This document shows, piece by piece, positions 24,089-33,578 of a DNA stretch of 64,000 nt (its first letter is position 1; each line of letters begins with the position of its first letter). A program made the translations under genes and the position numbers. The notes beneath the pieces are model-generated. The model did not search any database, was not told the origin of the DNA, and saw only the letters and a list, made by a program, of their open reading frames with translations. Origin of the DNA: Enoplolaimus lenunculus (lineage: Eukaryota; Nematoda; Enoplea; Enoplida; Thoracostomopsidae); the NCBI GenBank assembly GCA_030248215.1, contig JASANG010003525.1, positions 62,001-126,000 of the forward strand, given 5' to 3'.

Positions 24089-24783
24089 GAAACTTCTATG
24101 ACAAAATATCGAAAATTTTTCCGCGTTTTAGGCGGAGTGGAAATATAATAAAGTAGAAGGATTTGTCTATCCCTTTGCTGCGAAGGATCACAGCCACTGT
24201 GTACCTTATACTTGGCTATATAGACTAAATCAAAATCTTGTATTTACGATTTGGTTCTACTATTGCATTTTAGTTTTCCACTCGCTTCGCTCGCGAAGTT
24301 TTCTGACTGATACATATAAAGTCCACAGGCCAGGCAATCTTAAAAAATTTTTAACTTCTCTGAGGGTGTGTACTGCGTAGTGAGTTTTTAACAATTAAGT
24401 GTTAAATTTGGGGGTGCCAAAAACCGTTGCCCCCACAGCAAGTCTGCATCCATTACGCCACTGTGCGCGACAGCGTTGTTCAACTCTTCAGAGATAAACC
24501 GTGACAGGGATTTATCACTGTTCTGATATGAAAATGATCCTTAAGCACTGCATTGCGGTATACTTTGGACAATTGACTACGTTCAGTATTATAGAGGACG
24601 GCGCCGTGTGAAAATTCAAACTTTCTAAACGTGCCCAGTTTTCTGATTTGGCAGGGGTGCCCGAACCATCTAGCCACAACCCTGGCTCACGCATGTTAGC
24701 TATACACAGATTACGATACAATTTTTTGGAAAAATTAGTAATCATTTGCAATTGCTAGAAATCTTCGCCACCCCTTTTCGATG

Positions 24784-24868
24784 TTTTAGCCCAAAATTAA
24801 GGACCAAACCGGGAATCGAGGTCCGACCCTCGTGTACTCGAGTCAAGCATGCCACCACTACGCTATGT
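24784..24868 (-). other. tRNA-like sequence (possible tRNA-derived relic)
   Basis: On the - strand there is an A-box-like TAGCGTAGTGG and, about 40 nt on, a B-box-like CCTCGATTCCC, with a CTCG/CGAG stem between them. The T and acceptor stems do not pair well, so it is not a clean tRNA gene. It may be an old tRNA pseudogene or a tRNA-derived SINE head. Confidence 0.3.
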
Positions 24869-24937
24869 GGGTACTGGAACAATTTCTTATACCGGTATAT
24901 GTGAACATATGCGCCAATTTTTTTTGTTTTACACACT

Positions 24938-25111
24938 TAGGGTAGCGCTATACTTGTCATACGGCGCCGTTCGGCGTCCGACGACACCGGACGTGTATCA
25001 GGTCAAAAAATGTTTGTTAACAAATGCATATGCTGTCACATACGGTAAAAACGGTGCGATGTGGTGCGATGATGGACGACACATGACGTCATCAAAAGTA
25101 TAGCGTCACCC
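24938..25111. repeat. Family R MITE
   Basis: Ends TAGGGTAGCGCTATACTTG and AAAGTATAGCGTCACCC. The interior is rich in CGGCGCCGTTCGGCGTCCG-like CpG words, with a matching inverse near the right end. Confidence 0.75.
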
Positions 25112-25436
25112 GAACCTTGTCTTACCGATAGCAATTTATGCATACTATAAATTGCTAATTTCAAAGATTATGAAATGAAGTTGTTTGTTCATTTTTATGT
25201 AATAAACTAAGGTATCAGTGAAAGTTCACACAGCTGTCGTGTGTGACAACGGCAGCCGAAGGCTGTGCGAAAAACTTCATTACCGTTGATTAAGTTTGAA
25301 AGGTGCAATAATCGACCACGCTGCTATGCCACACAGGATGTTGAGTTTAACTTTTGCACGGGTCTCGGATTCAAAATCCACTGACCAATAGGGAATCCGC
25401 AAATTTCTACTGTAAAAGAAGCTGCGCGATTTGTGC

Positions 25437-25690
25437 TACACTGTAAAGTTCAATGAGTTGATTAATTAACTCAGAGTGAGAATTAGTTATTTCTGGTTAT
25501 TTCTGAGTTAATAACAGCAAATAATAATTCAGTCTGAGCTGATTTAATTCTGGGTAAATTGATTAATTAACTCATAATGAGTTCAGTCAATTCAGAATGG
25601 TGAGTTCTGAAGACCTAATTCAGAGCTCAGGCTTCTAGAGTGGATTCAACTCACTCTGAGTTAAAATCAACTCACTGGAATTTACAGTGA
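25437..25690. repeat. Family Q palindromic MITE, first of a cluster of three
   Basis: Ends ACACTGTAAAGTTCAATGAG and CACTGGAATTTACAGTG. The interior has repeated AACTCA/TGAGTT words. Confidence 0.8.
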
Positions 25691-25707
25691 TAGTCAAAAA
25701 GGTTGCA

Positions 25708-25961
25708 AACTGTAAATTTCAGTGAGTTGATTTTAACCCAGAATGAGTTGAATCACTCAGTCTGTGAGTTACGATTATCAGAACTCAGAATTTTGAGGTG
25801 ATTCAATTCATTCTGAGTTAATTAATCAACTCACCCAGAGTCAACTCAACTCAGAGTGAGAATTAATTAAAGTCAGAGTGAGTTAATGTTTACTGATATT
25901 AATTCAGAAAAAACTAGCTCGCTAGATGAATTGATTAATCAACTCATTGAAATTTACAGTG
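25708..25961. repeat. Family Q palindromic MITE, second of the cluster
   Basis: Ends CTGTAAATTTCAGTGAGT and TTGAAATTTACAGTG. It lies 18 bp from the first copy. TGCAAA occurs directly at both outer edges and could be a target duplication. Confidence 0.82.
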
Positions 25962-26112
25962 CAAATCGAAGCGAACGAGAAACAAAAACGCTATTTCACA
26001 ATACTAGTTGTTTAAGCAAAATTTGATTTTGATCCCTATTCGGCTGGCCTTTAAAACCCGGGTGGCTGACGTTAAAATTGAAAATTCCTGATGCCACTTT
26101 GACATATTCCCG

Positions 26113-26368
26113 CACTGTAAATTCCAATGAGTTAACTAATCAACTCAGACGGAAAGTTAATTATTCCTGAGTTAATAACAATATACTTTAACTCGCTCTG
26201 AGTTGAGTTGATTCTCACTCTGAGTTGAGTTTAATCCGGGAGAGTTGACTAATTGAATTAGAATGAGTTGAATCAACTGAGAATTGTGAGTTCTGATAGT
26301 GCTAAAACTCAGACTGAGGGATTCAACTAAATCACAGTTAAACATCAACTCACTGGAATTTAAAGTGC
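26113..26368. repeat. Family Q palindromic MITE, third of the cluster
   Basis: Ends CACTGTAAATTCCAATGAG and CACTGGAATTTAAAGTG. It is in the opposite arm order to the second copy, judged from the position of the AGTTCTGATAGTGC block. Confidence 0.8.
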
Positions 26369-26488
26369 AAGCAAAACTGTTCCATAGTAAACACGTTACA
26401 TACATTTACGAACATTTTTCTGGTTCAGGTGCATTTGGTTAGACTCTGAATGCCCTTTCGTTCTCGTGCAGTTTTTGCACTATTACAT

Positions 26489-26706
26489 ATCGGGCCCATG
26501 AAAAGATCAGGGGCGGAACGTTGTTCTGGGGGATTGCAATAGAGTAAGCTTCAGCTTTAGACTAAATTGTTTGCTCGGCTTAGGCTAGGCTTAGGCTTAG
26601 GAATATACTCATTCTTACGCTTAGGCTTAGGCTTAGGCTTAGGCTTAGGCTTAGGCTTAGGAATACGCCTGTAATACTGTGCCGCCCCTGTTCTTTACAT
26701 TGGGAA
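26489..26706. repeat. Family U element with the longest TTAGGC run
   Basis: It starts GGGCCCATGAAAAGATCAGG and ends TGTTCTTTACATTGGG. The second internal block holds about seven consecutive TTAGGC units (about 26620-26662), the longest run in the window. The first block has two to three units. Confidence 0.8.
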
Positions 26707-26877
26707 CATACCGCGTAGCCTCCCCCATCACAAATTTCTGGACTCGCCACTGTGTAGATAAGACTTAAATTTCAAGATATTAATTTCAATACCGCACTTA
26801 CTTATTTGAAAAAAGTTAAATATATATATCCGGTATAAAATGACAGCGATTTTATTTCCGGCGGAAATTCATTACAG

Positions 26878-27588
26878 TTACGATTTGGGTGTCGAAGAAC
26901 GAACTGAAGTCAAACTGTACAAGACGGCACCACCGCCTGGACGCGACAGTGTTAGTTTATCGGGGCTCCAATCAGGGTCGTAGATCCCTGGAGGAATCGA
27001 GAAGAATTGTTTTCCTTCCAAAAATATTAAAGACAAATCACTTTTAACAGGTTTTAGAATAACTTTCTGGGCTTTGGAGATCAGGAAATGTTCTTGAGCA
27101 TGTGGGTATACCATCCCGAACTACAATCGTGGTTTTACATTCCTCGGCGGAAGGTGAGAGCCTTGTAGCCTTATTCAATAGGTTGGGTTCAAGCTATACA
27201 ATATTCGCTACGCTAACAGACAGGTATAGACAGGTATTAGGTTTAGGCTCAACTTAGGCTTCGTTACTTGATATCGTTGCGTACACATGTATAACAGTAG
27301 TGAAAAGTTTCGACAACCGGAATTGATATACTTAAGGGGGCCTTTAGGCGGTTAACAATATAATTTTTCAAAGTTGTACCTATTTATGGGAGTGGTCAAG
27401 CGTAGTCATGAGAAACTTAGATCTGTAAAAATTTTCAACATTCTACTGTTTTTGGACAAATAGCGGATTGACAGCGATGATGGAACAGATGCGAAAAGCC
27501 TGCATACTGTACCGACCCGGTTAAGATGAGTGACTGATACCCGTCGTATTTGAGTCACAACACTACCTTTCACCCGTGGCTGCAACAT
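26878..27588 (-). CDS. Possible two-exon gene with a mitochondrial-type presequence (tentative)
   Basis: Exon 1 is 27588 down to about 27447: ATG, 47 codons, rich in Arg and Ser with no acidic residue (LFASVPSSLSIRYLSKN near its end), which is how a cleaved mitochondrial targeting sequence looks. Exon 2 runs from about 27071 down to a TAA at 26878. It reads QKVILKPVKSDLSLIF and later IPPGIYDPDWSPDKLTLS. The donor (A|GTAGAA) and acceptor (CTCCAAAG|CC) agree in phase but are weak sites. An alternative is that exon 2 starts at its own ATG at 27114. The + strand here also has an open frame ending at about 26990, so strand is not settled. I recognise no family. The start lies 152 bp from the start of the neighbouring zinc-finger gene. 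Confidence 0.35.
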
Positions 27589-27740
27589 TTTACAACAGCT
27601 GAGTGCTGCCCGAGTAAACTAAATTTATAAATATCGATTTTTGGCCAATGTACCCAAGAGGTCCCTTCCAAAATCAGCAGATATTACCTGGAAAATTCGG
27701 AGTTTGGGAAATTGGGAAAATTTCTCTCGGAACCTGTTCT
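27589..27740. promoter_or_regulatory. Short intergenic gap, possible bidirectional promoter
   Basis: It lies between the two outward-facing start codons. It holds a TATA-like TTTATAAATATCGAT (27625-27639), a CCAAT word (27645-27649) and a CAGCTG box near its left edge. If both flanking models are right, 152 bp must contain both 5' leaders and promoter. This is inference from spacing and motif words only. Confidence 0.3.
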
Positions 27741-27791
27741 ATGTATGGGCCGGATTTTGATGTTCGCGGACCCAGCTGTTTTTCTCACAGG
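27741..27791 (+). CDS. Exon 1 of the zinc-finger gene
   Basis: ATG plus 16 codons (MYGPDFDVRGPSCFSHR), then donor GTCAGT. Phase 0 at its end agrees with exon 2. The ATG is the first in frame. This is the least certain exon because it is short. Confidence 0.6.
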
Positions 27792-30700
27792 GTCAGTATA
27801 CTAAAATATAAGACATAAGTAGCATCTGCCAATATAAAGTATAGGATACTTTTTACACAAACTGCACTATGCGCGAATCTAAATGCAGCACAATTGTAGC
27901 TGAATTTCCTGAAAAATGAGTTGCAAAAAATATACTTCTGATTCGAAAGTTGCAAGACCTATTAAACATTGAGTGTGTCTGTTCTTGAAAACATCATTTA
28001 AGATTGTGAATAATAGTGTATATATTTATATTTTTTGTCACATGAGTACAGTGCATTTAGTATTTCAAATGTAACCATTTTTATACATTTAGGTCCCGCC
28101 GGTGCTACCAAAACTGCAGGTGTTTCAAAAAGAAGGTTGCTATTTTGCACTGGACAATAATTGCCTCAAACTGTACCGCGCCCTTGAAAAACGGGGAGAT
28201 TTCAAGCAGGTGAAAAAAATAGTCATCAGATAATATGAATCATATAGACACAATGACTAATGTATAGAACATGGCCGTGACAATTGTATAAGCATATTTT
28301 ATAGCCTAAGTCTAAATCTAAGCGTAACTACGAGCTTATATCTAAGCCTAAGCCTATTTAAGCTAAAACCTAAAAAAAACGAATAATGTAAACAACGGGA
28401 CGGAACAGTATTATAAGCATATTCCTAAGCGTAAACCTAAGCCTAAGTGTAAGAATGAGCATATTCGTAAGCCTAAGCCTAAGTGTGAGAATGAGCGTAT
28501 TCCTAAGCCTAAGCCTAATCCAAAACCATGCAAAAAATAGTCTAAAGCTTAAGCTTACTCTATTGCAGTCTCACAGAAAAAGGTTCCGCCCCTGATCTTT
28601 TTATATGGATTCATTTAGAGTTTTCAAAAATATTGAAATTGTTCCTGCAAAGCTTAAAACAAAATCAAGGAGAATGTTTTTCTTTTCAAGGTTGAAGTTG
28701 AAATTGTGCCGAAAATGCGGATTCCGTCTGTTGTTTATGACCAAACCGGTTGCCGGGATGACGCATCAACGTCTGTTGGATGTAAGCTTTCACATTTGAC
28801 TTTGCGATATAATCAAAAGCGTCGTCGGTAACATCAAAAAGCTTAGAACAGGGTCGTAGCAGTAGTATGAGCATATTCCTAAGCCTAAAGTCCAGCAAAA
28901 AATTAGTTTAAATCTTAAGCTTACTTTATTGCAGTCCCGCAGAAAAACCGTTCCGCGCTTGGTCTTGTACATGGGCCAAAATACAATTTGGTATTTTGAA
29001 AAACCCGTCTGTATATAGTGATGCTAACGTTTTGATATGCACTAAAAAGCGTTTAGATAATAACGTTTTGCTATACAAGCGATTGGTTTGAGTCGAAAAC
29101 AATTACCATTTTTAAAAATGCAGTTTGAAGTGCGAAAAGCGTATAGCGATTTATTTTTGACACGATTGCTTACTAGAAGACTTAACGACTCAAATGATTT
29201 TTTATTCAATTCACAATTAATCAATAATTAATGTGGGCGATGCGTAGAACAAGGCCGGACCGTTATCCGGCGGGGCTGTAATAGAGTCAGTTTAAGCTTT
29301 ATACTAACTTTTCTGCATAGGCTTAGGTTTACGCTTAAGAATGGACTCATCCTTTTTGCTTAGGCTTAGGCATAGGAATATGCTTATACACTGTTCCGAC
29401 TCTGTTCTATACATGGGCCACTTCACCTAATTTCATGTCTGTCCACCAACGTTCGATAGCTGCAACGGAGCGTCTTCCAGTAGTGTGCATTTCCTTCTAC
29501 GCTTAGGCTTAGGCTTAGGTTTAGGTTTAGGTTTAGGCTAAGGCTTAGGCTTAGGCTTAGGAATATGCTTATACTGTGTTCCGACCCTGTTCTATACATG
29601 GGCCATTGACGCTACGCCTTAAGCTGTAGCTTTCTACAATTAAAACTGCACCAATGATCTATTTTCGATAGGTCACATTTCAATCAACCGTATTCTAAAT
29701 ATTGCAAATATACAATATAATCATCATTCTAAAACTCCGGAAGCGGAGAGAAATAATATGCACTGATTTATTCAGTCCTTTAGAACCGCCCGCCTTTTAA
29801 AGTTGCTTTATCAGTGTTTTTTTAATTTTGTCACCAGAGTTTCACCTTACCTGTACACTGTAACTTCCAATGAATTAATTAAAATCAACTCAGACGGAAA
29901 GTTAGTTTTATCTGAGTTAAACTTTATCTCACTCTGTGTTCAGTCGATTCTCACTCTGAGTCGAGCTTAAATCAGAATGTGTTGAATTAATTCAGAATTA
30001 TGAGTTCTGATACACTGCAAAAATGGTGAGTCAAATTGACTCTCTTCGAACTAGGCTCTACGAAATTACACACAATCTGAGTCAAATTCGATTCCTCCAG
30101 AGTCAAATGTGCGATTCAGTGAGTCGAATTTGACTCTGGCGGAGTCGAATTTGACTCAATTTGTGTAGTCCCGCAGAGCCCATTTTGGAAAGGCAGGATA
30201 GTCCTAACTCAGACTGTGTGATTCAATTCATTCTGAGTTAAAACCAATTCGCTCAAATTTACAGTGTAGGTAAAGTTTGGCCGGTTAGACAGTGTTTGAC
30301 GCGGATATGAATACATACTGGCGGATTAAAAATTACTAAATCGCAGTACACAATTTGTTAATTTTTACCCACCTAAAATGTTGACAGAGTTATTAATCGT
30401 TTAGCTAGGATAACCCCGGTACCATGTTGTTATTTGTAGACTGTAATCATCATCCGGGTGATTTGTGCGAACATACAAATCCTGACAGTGAAGGTATGTT
30501 AAAATTAAAATTGTAAGAAATCTAAAGGTATAGTCGGATCCGTAGCCAACGGGGAAGCAGAAAAAACGGCTCAGCCCCCCCCCCCTGAAAATCTTTACCC
30601 CTTGGAAGATTTTCAATCTTGCTTGTAAGTAAACGAAAACCTTTGTATGCCCATCCTGAAAATTTTTAGCCCACCCTAGCAAGATGAGTTATGGGTATAA

Positions 30701-32401
30701 CACAAGTTAGCGTAGCTCAATGATTGACGCTCGGCATTTCTACAAGTTAATAAAGTTGTCGGTTTGAATCTGCTACTGCATTCTGAACTGGTAATAAAAC
30801 GGGCAAAGGTGTCCTGCTGGTTCTGCCTTCACCCCAAAGCGTCAAAAAACAAGATCTGATATAGGAACAGCTATAGCTGAATATATATGCGTAAAAAAAT
30901 TAAATACAAAGTGTGTAAGTGTCAATCAAATTTTACAAAATCTATTCCATTTCGTATTCTGAGTTGCTTGCTTATCGTCTCGCCCAAATATGTGCTGTTA
31001 TATTTTGTAAATTTTGAACAAATTAATAAAAACATACATAAGTCTAAGCCTAAGCCTAAACTTAAGCCTAAAATGTCGCGCTTTTTTACGGTTTTTGTTC
31101 ATAAATGTTTCGGTCTTGGATTGTTTGAAAATCTATTGTTAACTGGTGGCAATATGTCACAGCTGGTGTTCATGAGTACAAACTAAATTTAAATGAATTT
31201 ATATTTTAAATTTAAATGAATTTATGTTTTAAATTTAAATGAATTTATATTTTAGATGCTGATTTAACTTGTCTTGCGTGTGGACAAGAATTCGCAGGGC
31301 TCAAAGAATTATTGAAACATCAACATGACAAAAAACATTTCGCATGCTGGTTATGTAGTTCGGTGAGTTCAAAGCAATTAAAAACTTTCGAAGTATTCAG
31401 AAGTCGCGGGATAGAAACTATTCAAATAACGGCCCATGATACTTTAAGGGCGTCCAGGTTACTGGTGGGTCTATAAAAGAGTAAGTTTAGATTCTAGACT
31501 ACATTTTTTGCTAAGGCTTAGGCTTAGGCTTAGCTTAGGACCTCCTTTTAGGAATACTTAGGCTTAGGCTTAGGCTTACGAATACGCTTAATCTACTGTT
31601 ACGCCCCTTAAAGTAACATTGGCCGAAAAAACTATAACGCATGCTATATGCTATTTTAGTCTCAAATTTGGGCCCATGTAGAGATCAGTGGCGGAGCGTT
31701 TTCTACATAGAAGTGCAATAGAGTAAGCTTAAGCTTTAGGCAAATTTTTATGCTTAGGCTTTGGCTTAGGTATATGTTCATTTATACGCTTAGGCTTAGG
31801 CTTTAACTAGAGCTTTTGTACTAGTATTTTCAATATCGTTTTTAAATCCGTCGCTACTACCGTTGAAATGTCGAAGATTTCAACGATTTGTTAAACGATG
31901 CAATTGAAGTGTAAAAGTAAACTTGAATTTGGCATATGATAGTTAAAAGAGCCAGCCCATTAAACCAAAACCTAAACCTAAGGCTAAACTTAAACCAATT
32001 CGTAAGCCTAAGCCTAATCTTAAACTTAAGTCTAATCCTTACCGTAATCCTAAACTTAAGTCTAATCCTAAGCCGAATCCTAAACGTAAATCAAATGTTA
32101 AGCCTAATCCTAAACATATGTCTAATGCTAATCCGGAGGCTTAAACCTCCCGGTCTGCAGTCCCCTATTGTGCTTGTCTCTTTATAGTGGACAGATTTAA
32201 CCTGGGCTCAGAATTTTGTCAATTTCGACAATCACCCTTTGTACTTTTCTATTTTAATTTCAGGTATTTTCAAGCAACAAACAACTCAAAGCTCACAAAG
32301 AACTAACTGGTCACTATAGCGATGAAGATGACGATTCATTAGGAGTTATTGACGACTATCACGCCGAACCGGATACAAAGAATATATCGCAATTAGACTG
32401 A
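27741..32401 (+). CDS. Small protein with two C2H2 zinc fingers (five exons, 167 aa)
   Basis: Exons: 27741-27791, 28093-28209, 28691-28781, 31256-31362 and 32264-32401 (TGA). All junctions are GT-AG and the phases 0, 0, 1, 0 match, which chance frames would not do. The first 85 or so residues form a compact segment (VPPVLPKLQVFQKEG, then FALDNNCLKLYRALEKRGDF, then VEVEIVPK) with the look of a ParB/sulfiredoxin-like fold: strand, Asp-Asn turn, helix, final VxxVP strand. That assignment is inference. Two fingers follow, both C-x2-C-x12-H-x5-H, the U1-like spacing seen in RNA- or ribosome-associated fingers (CLACGQEF and CWLCSSVF). The tail is acidic (SDEDDDSLGVIDD). A nuclear or nucleolar role is possible but not shown. 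Its introns are filled with U, Q, P and V elements. Confidence 0.8.
28093..28209 (+). CDS. Exon 2 of the zinc-finger gene
   Basis: Acceptor TACATTTAG, 39 codons, donor CAG|GTGAAA. It encodes the VPPVLPKLQVFQKEG to RALEKRGDFKQ segment. Reading through the donor meets a stop within eight codons. Confidence 0.8.
28259..28600. repeat. Two overlapping family U copies in intron 3-side sequence
   Basis: Both are in reverse orientation: TAAGCATATTTTATAGCC-type starts, CCTAAGCCTAAG blocks, and a right end at CCGCCCCTGATCTTTTTATA. A junction lies near 28390, where a second left end (GTAAACAACGGGACGGAAC) begins. The copies span intron 2 of the zinc-finger gene, between 28209 and 28691. Confidence 0.6.
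28691..28781 (+). CDS. Exon 3 of the zinc-finger gene
   Basis: A strong pyrimidine tract and acceptor (TTTTTCTTTTCAAG), 30 codons plus one base, then donor GTAAGC. It encodes VEVEIVPKMRIPSVVYDQTG and a short polar stretch. Confidence 0.78.
28846..28975. repeat. Family U element, short
   Basis: AGAACAGGGTCGTAGCAGTAG to GTTCCGCGCTTGGTCTTGTA, ending at ATGGGCC, with one CCTAAGCCTAAAG block. It lies in intron 3 of the zinc-finger gene. Confidence 0.6.
29233..29418. repeat. Family U element
   Basis: GGGCGATGCGTAGAACAAGG to TGTTCTATACATGGGCC with several TTAGG words. It lies in intron 3 of the zinc-finger gene. Confidence 0.65.
29490..29606. repeat. Family U element, left end missing
   Basis: Starts within a TTCTACGCTTAGGCTTAGG block with five or more TTAGGC/TTAGGT units, then the normal right end CTGTTCTATACATGGGCC. 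Confidence 0.65.
29854..30268. repeat. Family Q MITE interrupted by a P element
   Basis: Outer ends TACACTGTAACTTCCAATG and CAAATTTACAGTGTA belong to family Q. The normally continuous TTCTGATAGTCC block is split by the P insertion at 30011-30194. Confidence 0.8.
30011..30194. repeat. Family P MITE nested in Q, right end lost
   Basis: Left end TACACTGCAAAAATGGTGAG; the right arm ends early at CATTTTGGAAAGGCAGGA. TA is present on both sides at the insertion point, in line with a TA target for family P. Confidence 0.8.
30537..30690. repeat. Family V element, reverse orientation
   Basis: TCCGTAGCCAACGGGGAAGC, a long C run, AGATTTTCAATCTTGCTTG and AGCAAGATGAG, matching the V family. Confidence 0.65.
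30707..30790 (+). other. tRNA-like sequence
   Basis: A GCGTAGCTCAATGATTGACGC stretch resembles a tRNA D-arm with an A box, and GGTTTGAATC about 40 nt later matches a B box. The T-stem does not pair well. It may be a tRNA-derived relic inside intron 3 of the zinc-finger gene. Confidence 0.3.
31185..31253. repeat. Three 23-bp tandem repeats directly before exon 4
   Basis: The unit AAATTTAAATGAATTTATAT plus TTT occurs at 31185-31207, 31208-31230 (one base different) and 31231-31253. The first two are followed by AA (the next unit), the third by AG, which is the splice acceptor of exon 4. Confidence 0.9.
31256..31362 (+). CDS. Exon 4 of the zinc-finger gene
   Basis: Acceptor TATATTTTAG, two bases completing a Tyr codon, 35 codons, donor GTGAGT. 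It holds finger 1 (CLACGQEFAGLKELLKH to KKH) and the CWLC knuckle of finger 2, which is completed by exon 5. Confidence 0.85.
31431..31624. repeat. Family U element (TACTTTAAGGGCGTCC subtype)
   Basis: GGCCCATGATACTTTAAGGG to AAAGTAACATTGGCC, with two TTAGGC blocks. It is flanked by CAAATAAC and GAAAAAAC, a degraded 8-bp duplication (6 of 8). It is in intron 4 of the zinc-finger gene. Confidence 0.8.
31671..31830. repeat. Family U element, right end missing
   Basis: GGCCCATGTAGAGATCAGTGG with AAGCTTTAGGCAAATTTTT and TTAGGCTT blocks. The right terminus is not present. At 31936-32187 a further run of CCTAAACCTAA-type words probably belongs to another old copy. Confidence 0.6.
32264..32401 (+). 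CDS. Exon 5 (last) of the zinc-finger gene
   Basis: Acceptor TTTTAATTTCAG, 45 codons and TGA. It completes finger 2 (VFSSNKQLKAHKELTGH) and encodes an acidic tail ending NISQLD. No clear AATAAA is seen in the next 60 bases. Confidence 0.85.
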   Translation, partial: VFSSNKQLKAHKELTGHYSDEDDDSLGVIDDYHAEPDTKNISQLD

Positions 32402-32529
32402 ACTGCTACCGTAACCTGAATTGTAAATAGTATTTTTAAACTCATTCAACCGTCGATACCATTTTATAATCGGAAGTAGGCATCGTCTAGTGATATCAAG
32501 AGTGCATGGATACAAGACGGTGCAACACT

Positions 32530-32755
32530 TTAGGGTTGCACTATACTCGCCGCGCGCCGCCGGACGCCGTTACGAGCCGCCGCACGCCACCGCACGACAT
32601 AAAGTGTCATGGCTCGCACAGGTTGTATCCCCTCTAAATAAGGGGGTAGGCCAAAAACTCAACGAGTGCTGGGTACAGTCTATCCTTACACTGAATGTAC
32701 ACTGTAAATTTCAGTGAGTTGAATTTAATGTACCCAGTTGTATCACTCACCAAGA
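32530..32755. repeat. Composite of R, L and Q fragments
   Basis: AGGGTTGCACTATACTCG (half of an R element with GCCGCACGCC words) is followed at about 32613 by GGTTGTATCCCCTCTAAATA of family L. A short Q end (CTGTAAATTTCAGTGAGT) at about 32702 breaks the L element before its right end ATGTACCCAGTTGTATC. Confidence 0.55.
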
Positions 32756-32964
32756 GTCAACTCACTCAGAGTAAGAATCACTCGACTCAGTCCGAGGCAT
32801 CATCCACTCGTGGTGATGTCTATTGCAGCGCGTGGTTGATATATCCGATCTATGAAGTAGGCGCAGCGTAAAATGTACATTTTTCCGCTAACGACAAACT
32901 TTTTTTGGTCGAGTTCAAACAGTTTTCATGCGCTCGGATTAATTTTCAAATATATAGAAAACAT

Positions 32965-33182
32965 GGCAATGTATAGAACAGGGCCGCAACAGTAGCATAA
33001 GCATATTCCTAAGCCTAAGCCTAAGTCTGAGCCAAAGCCTAAGCCTAAGTCTGAGCCAAAGCCTAAGCCTAAGAATGAGCCTGTTTCTAAGCCTAAGCCT
33101 AAGCAAAAAAGTTAGTCTAAAGCTTAAACTGACTCTATTACAGTCCCGCCGGAAAACGATCCGGCCCTGTTCTATACACATG
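32965..33182. repeat. Family U element, reverse orientation
   Basis: GGCAATGTATAGAACAGGGC to CCCTGTTCTATACACATG, with blocks of CCTAAGCCTAAG separated by TCTGAGCCAAAG. The open frames on both strands here are repeat-derived. Confidence 0.7.
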
Positions 33183-33578
33183 ATATTATTTTCGGAAGAT
33201 AACTACTGTCGGGTGTTGCAGATATTTTGGAGCTGGTTTGTTCAAGGGCGTCCAGCGAATAAATGCTTGTCAGACAAAGCAGACGGGCATAGCTAGTCGT
33301 TCATTTTATGGTACCGTCATAAAACCATTTATCCGGTTTTTCATATCGAGCGAAGTGACGAAAGAACTGCTTGCTACTATAATCCAACAGGGTATTATAA
33401 ATCCAGTAAAGGTGCATTTTGCTCCGTGTCTCCAGAAATTTCGGCGTGGAATATTTCCTGTAAATTCGATTTTTATGGCAGAAACCAAATTCCATATACT
33501 GTCGAGTCTATCTCATACTTCAAAGACACCGGTACCAGGACGACTTGTTCAATAGGTTACTGGTGCAACAAAGTATGA

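Noticed and set aside
26580-26662. TTAGGC run as a true chromosome end or a nematode signature
   Set aside because: The run is confined within a U element with its own ends, and the splice sites and intron sizes do not look like those of nematodes.
28605-28690. Stretch reading VFKNIEIVPAKLKTKSRR that resembled the next exon of the zinc-finger gene
   Set aside because: Its splice phases do not fit exon 2 or exon 4; the exon beginning at 28691 fits both and has a better acceptor.
31936-32187. Leu/Asn-repeat open frame, looks like a repeat protein
   Set aside because: It is the translation of CCTAA-type hexamer words of a decayed U element.
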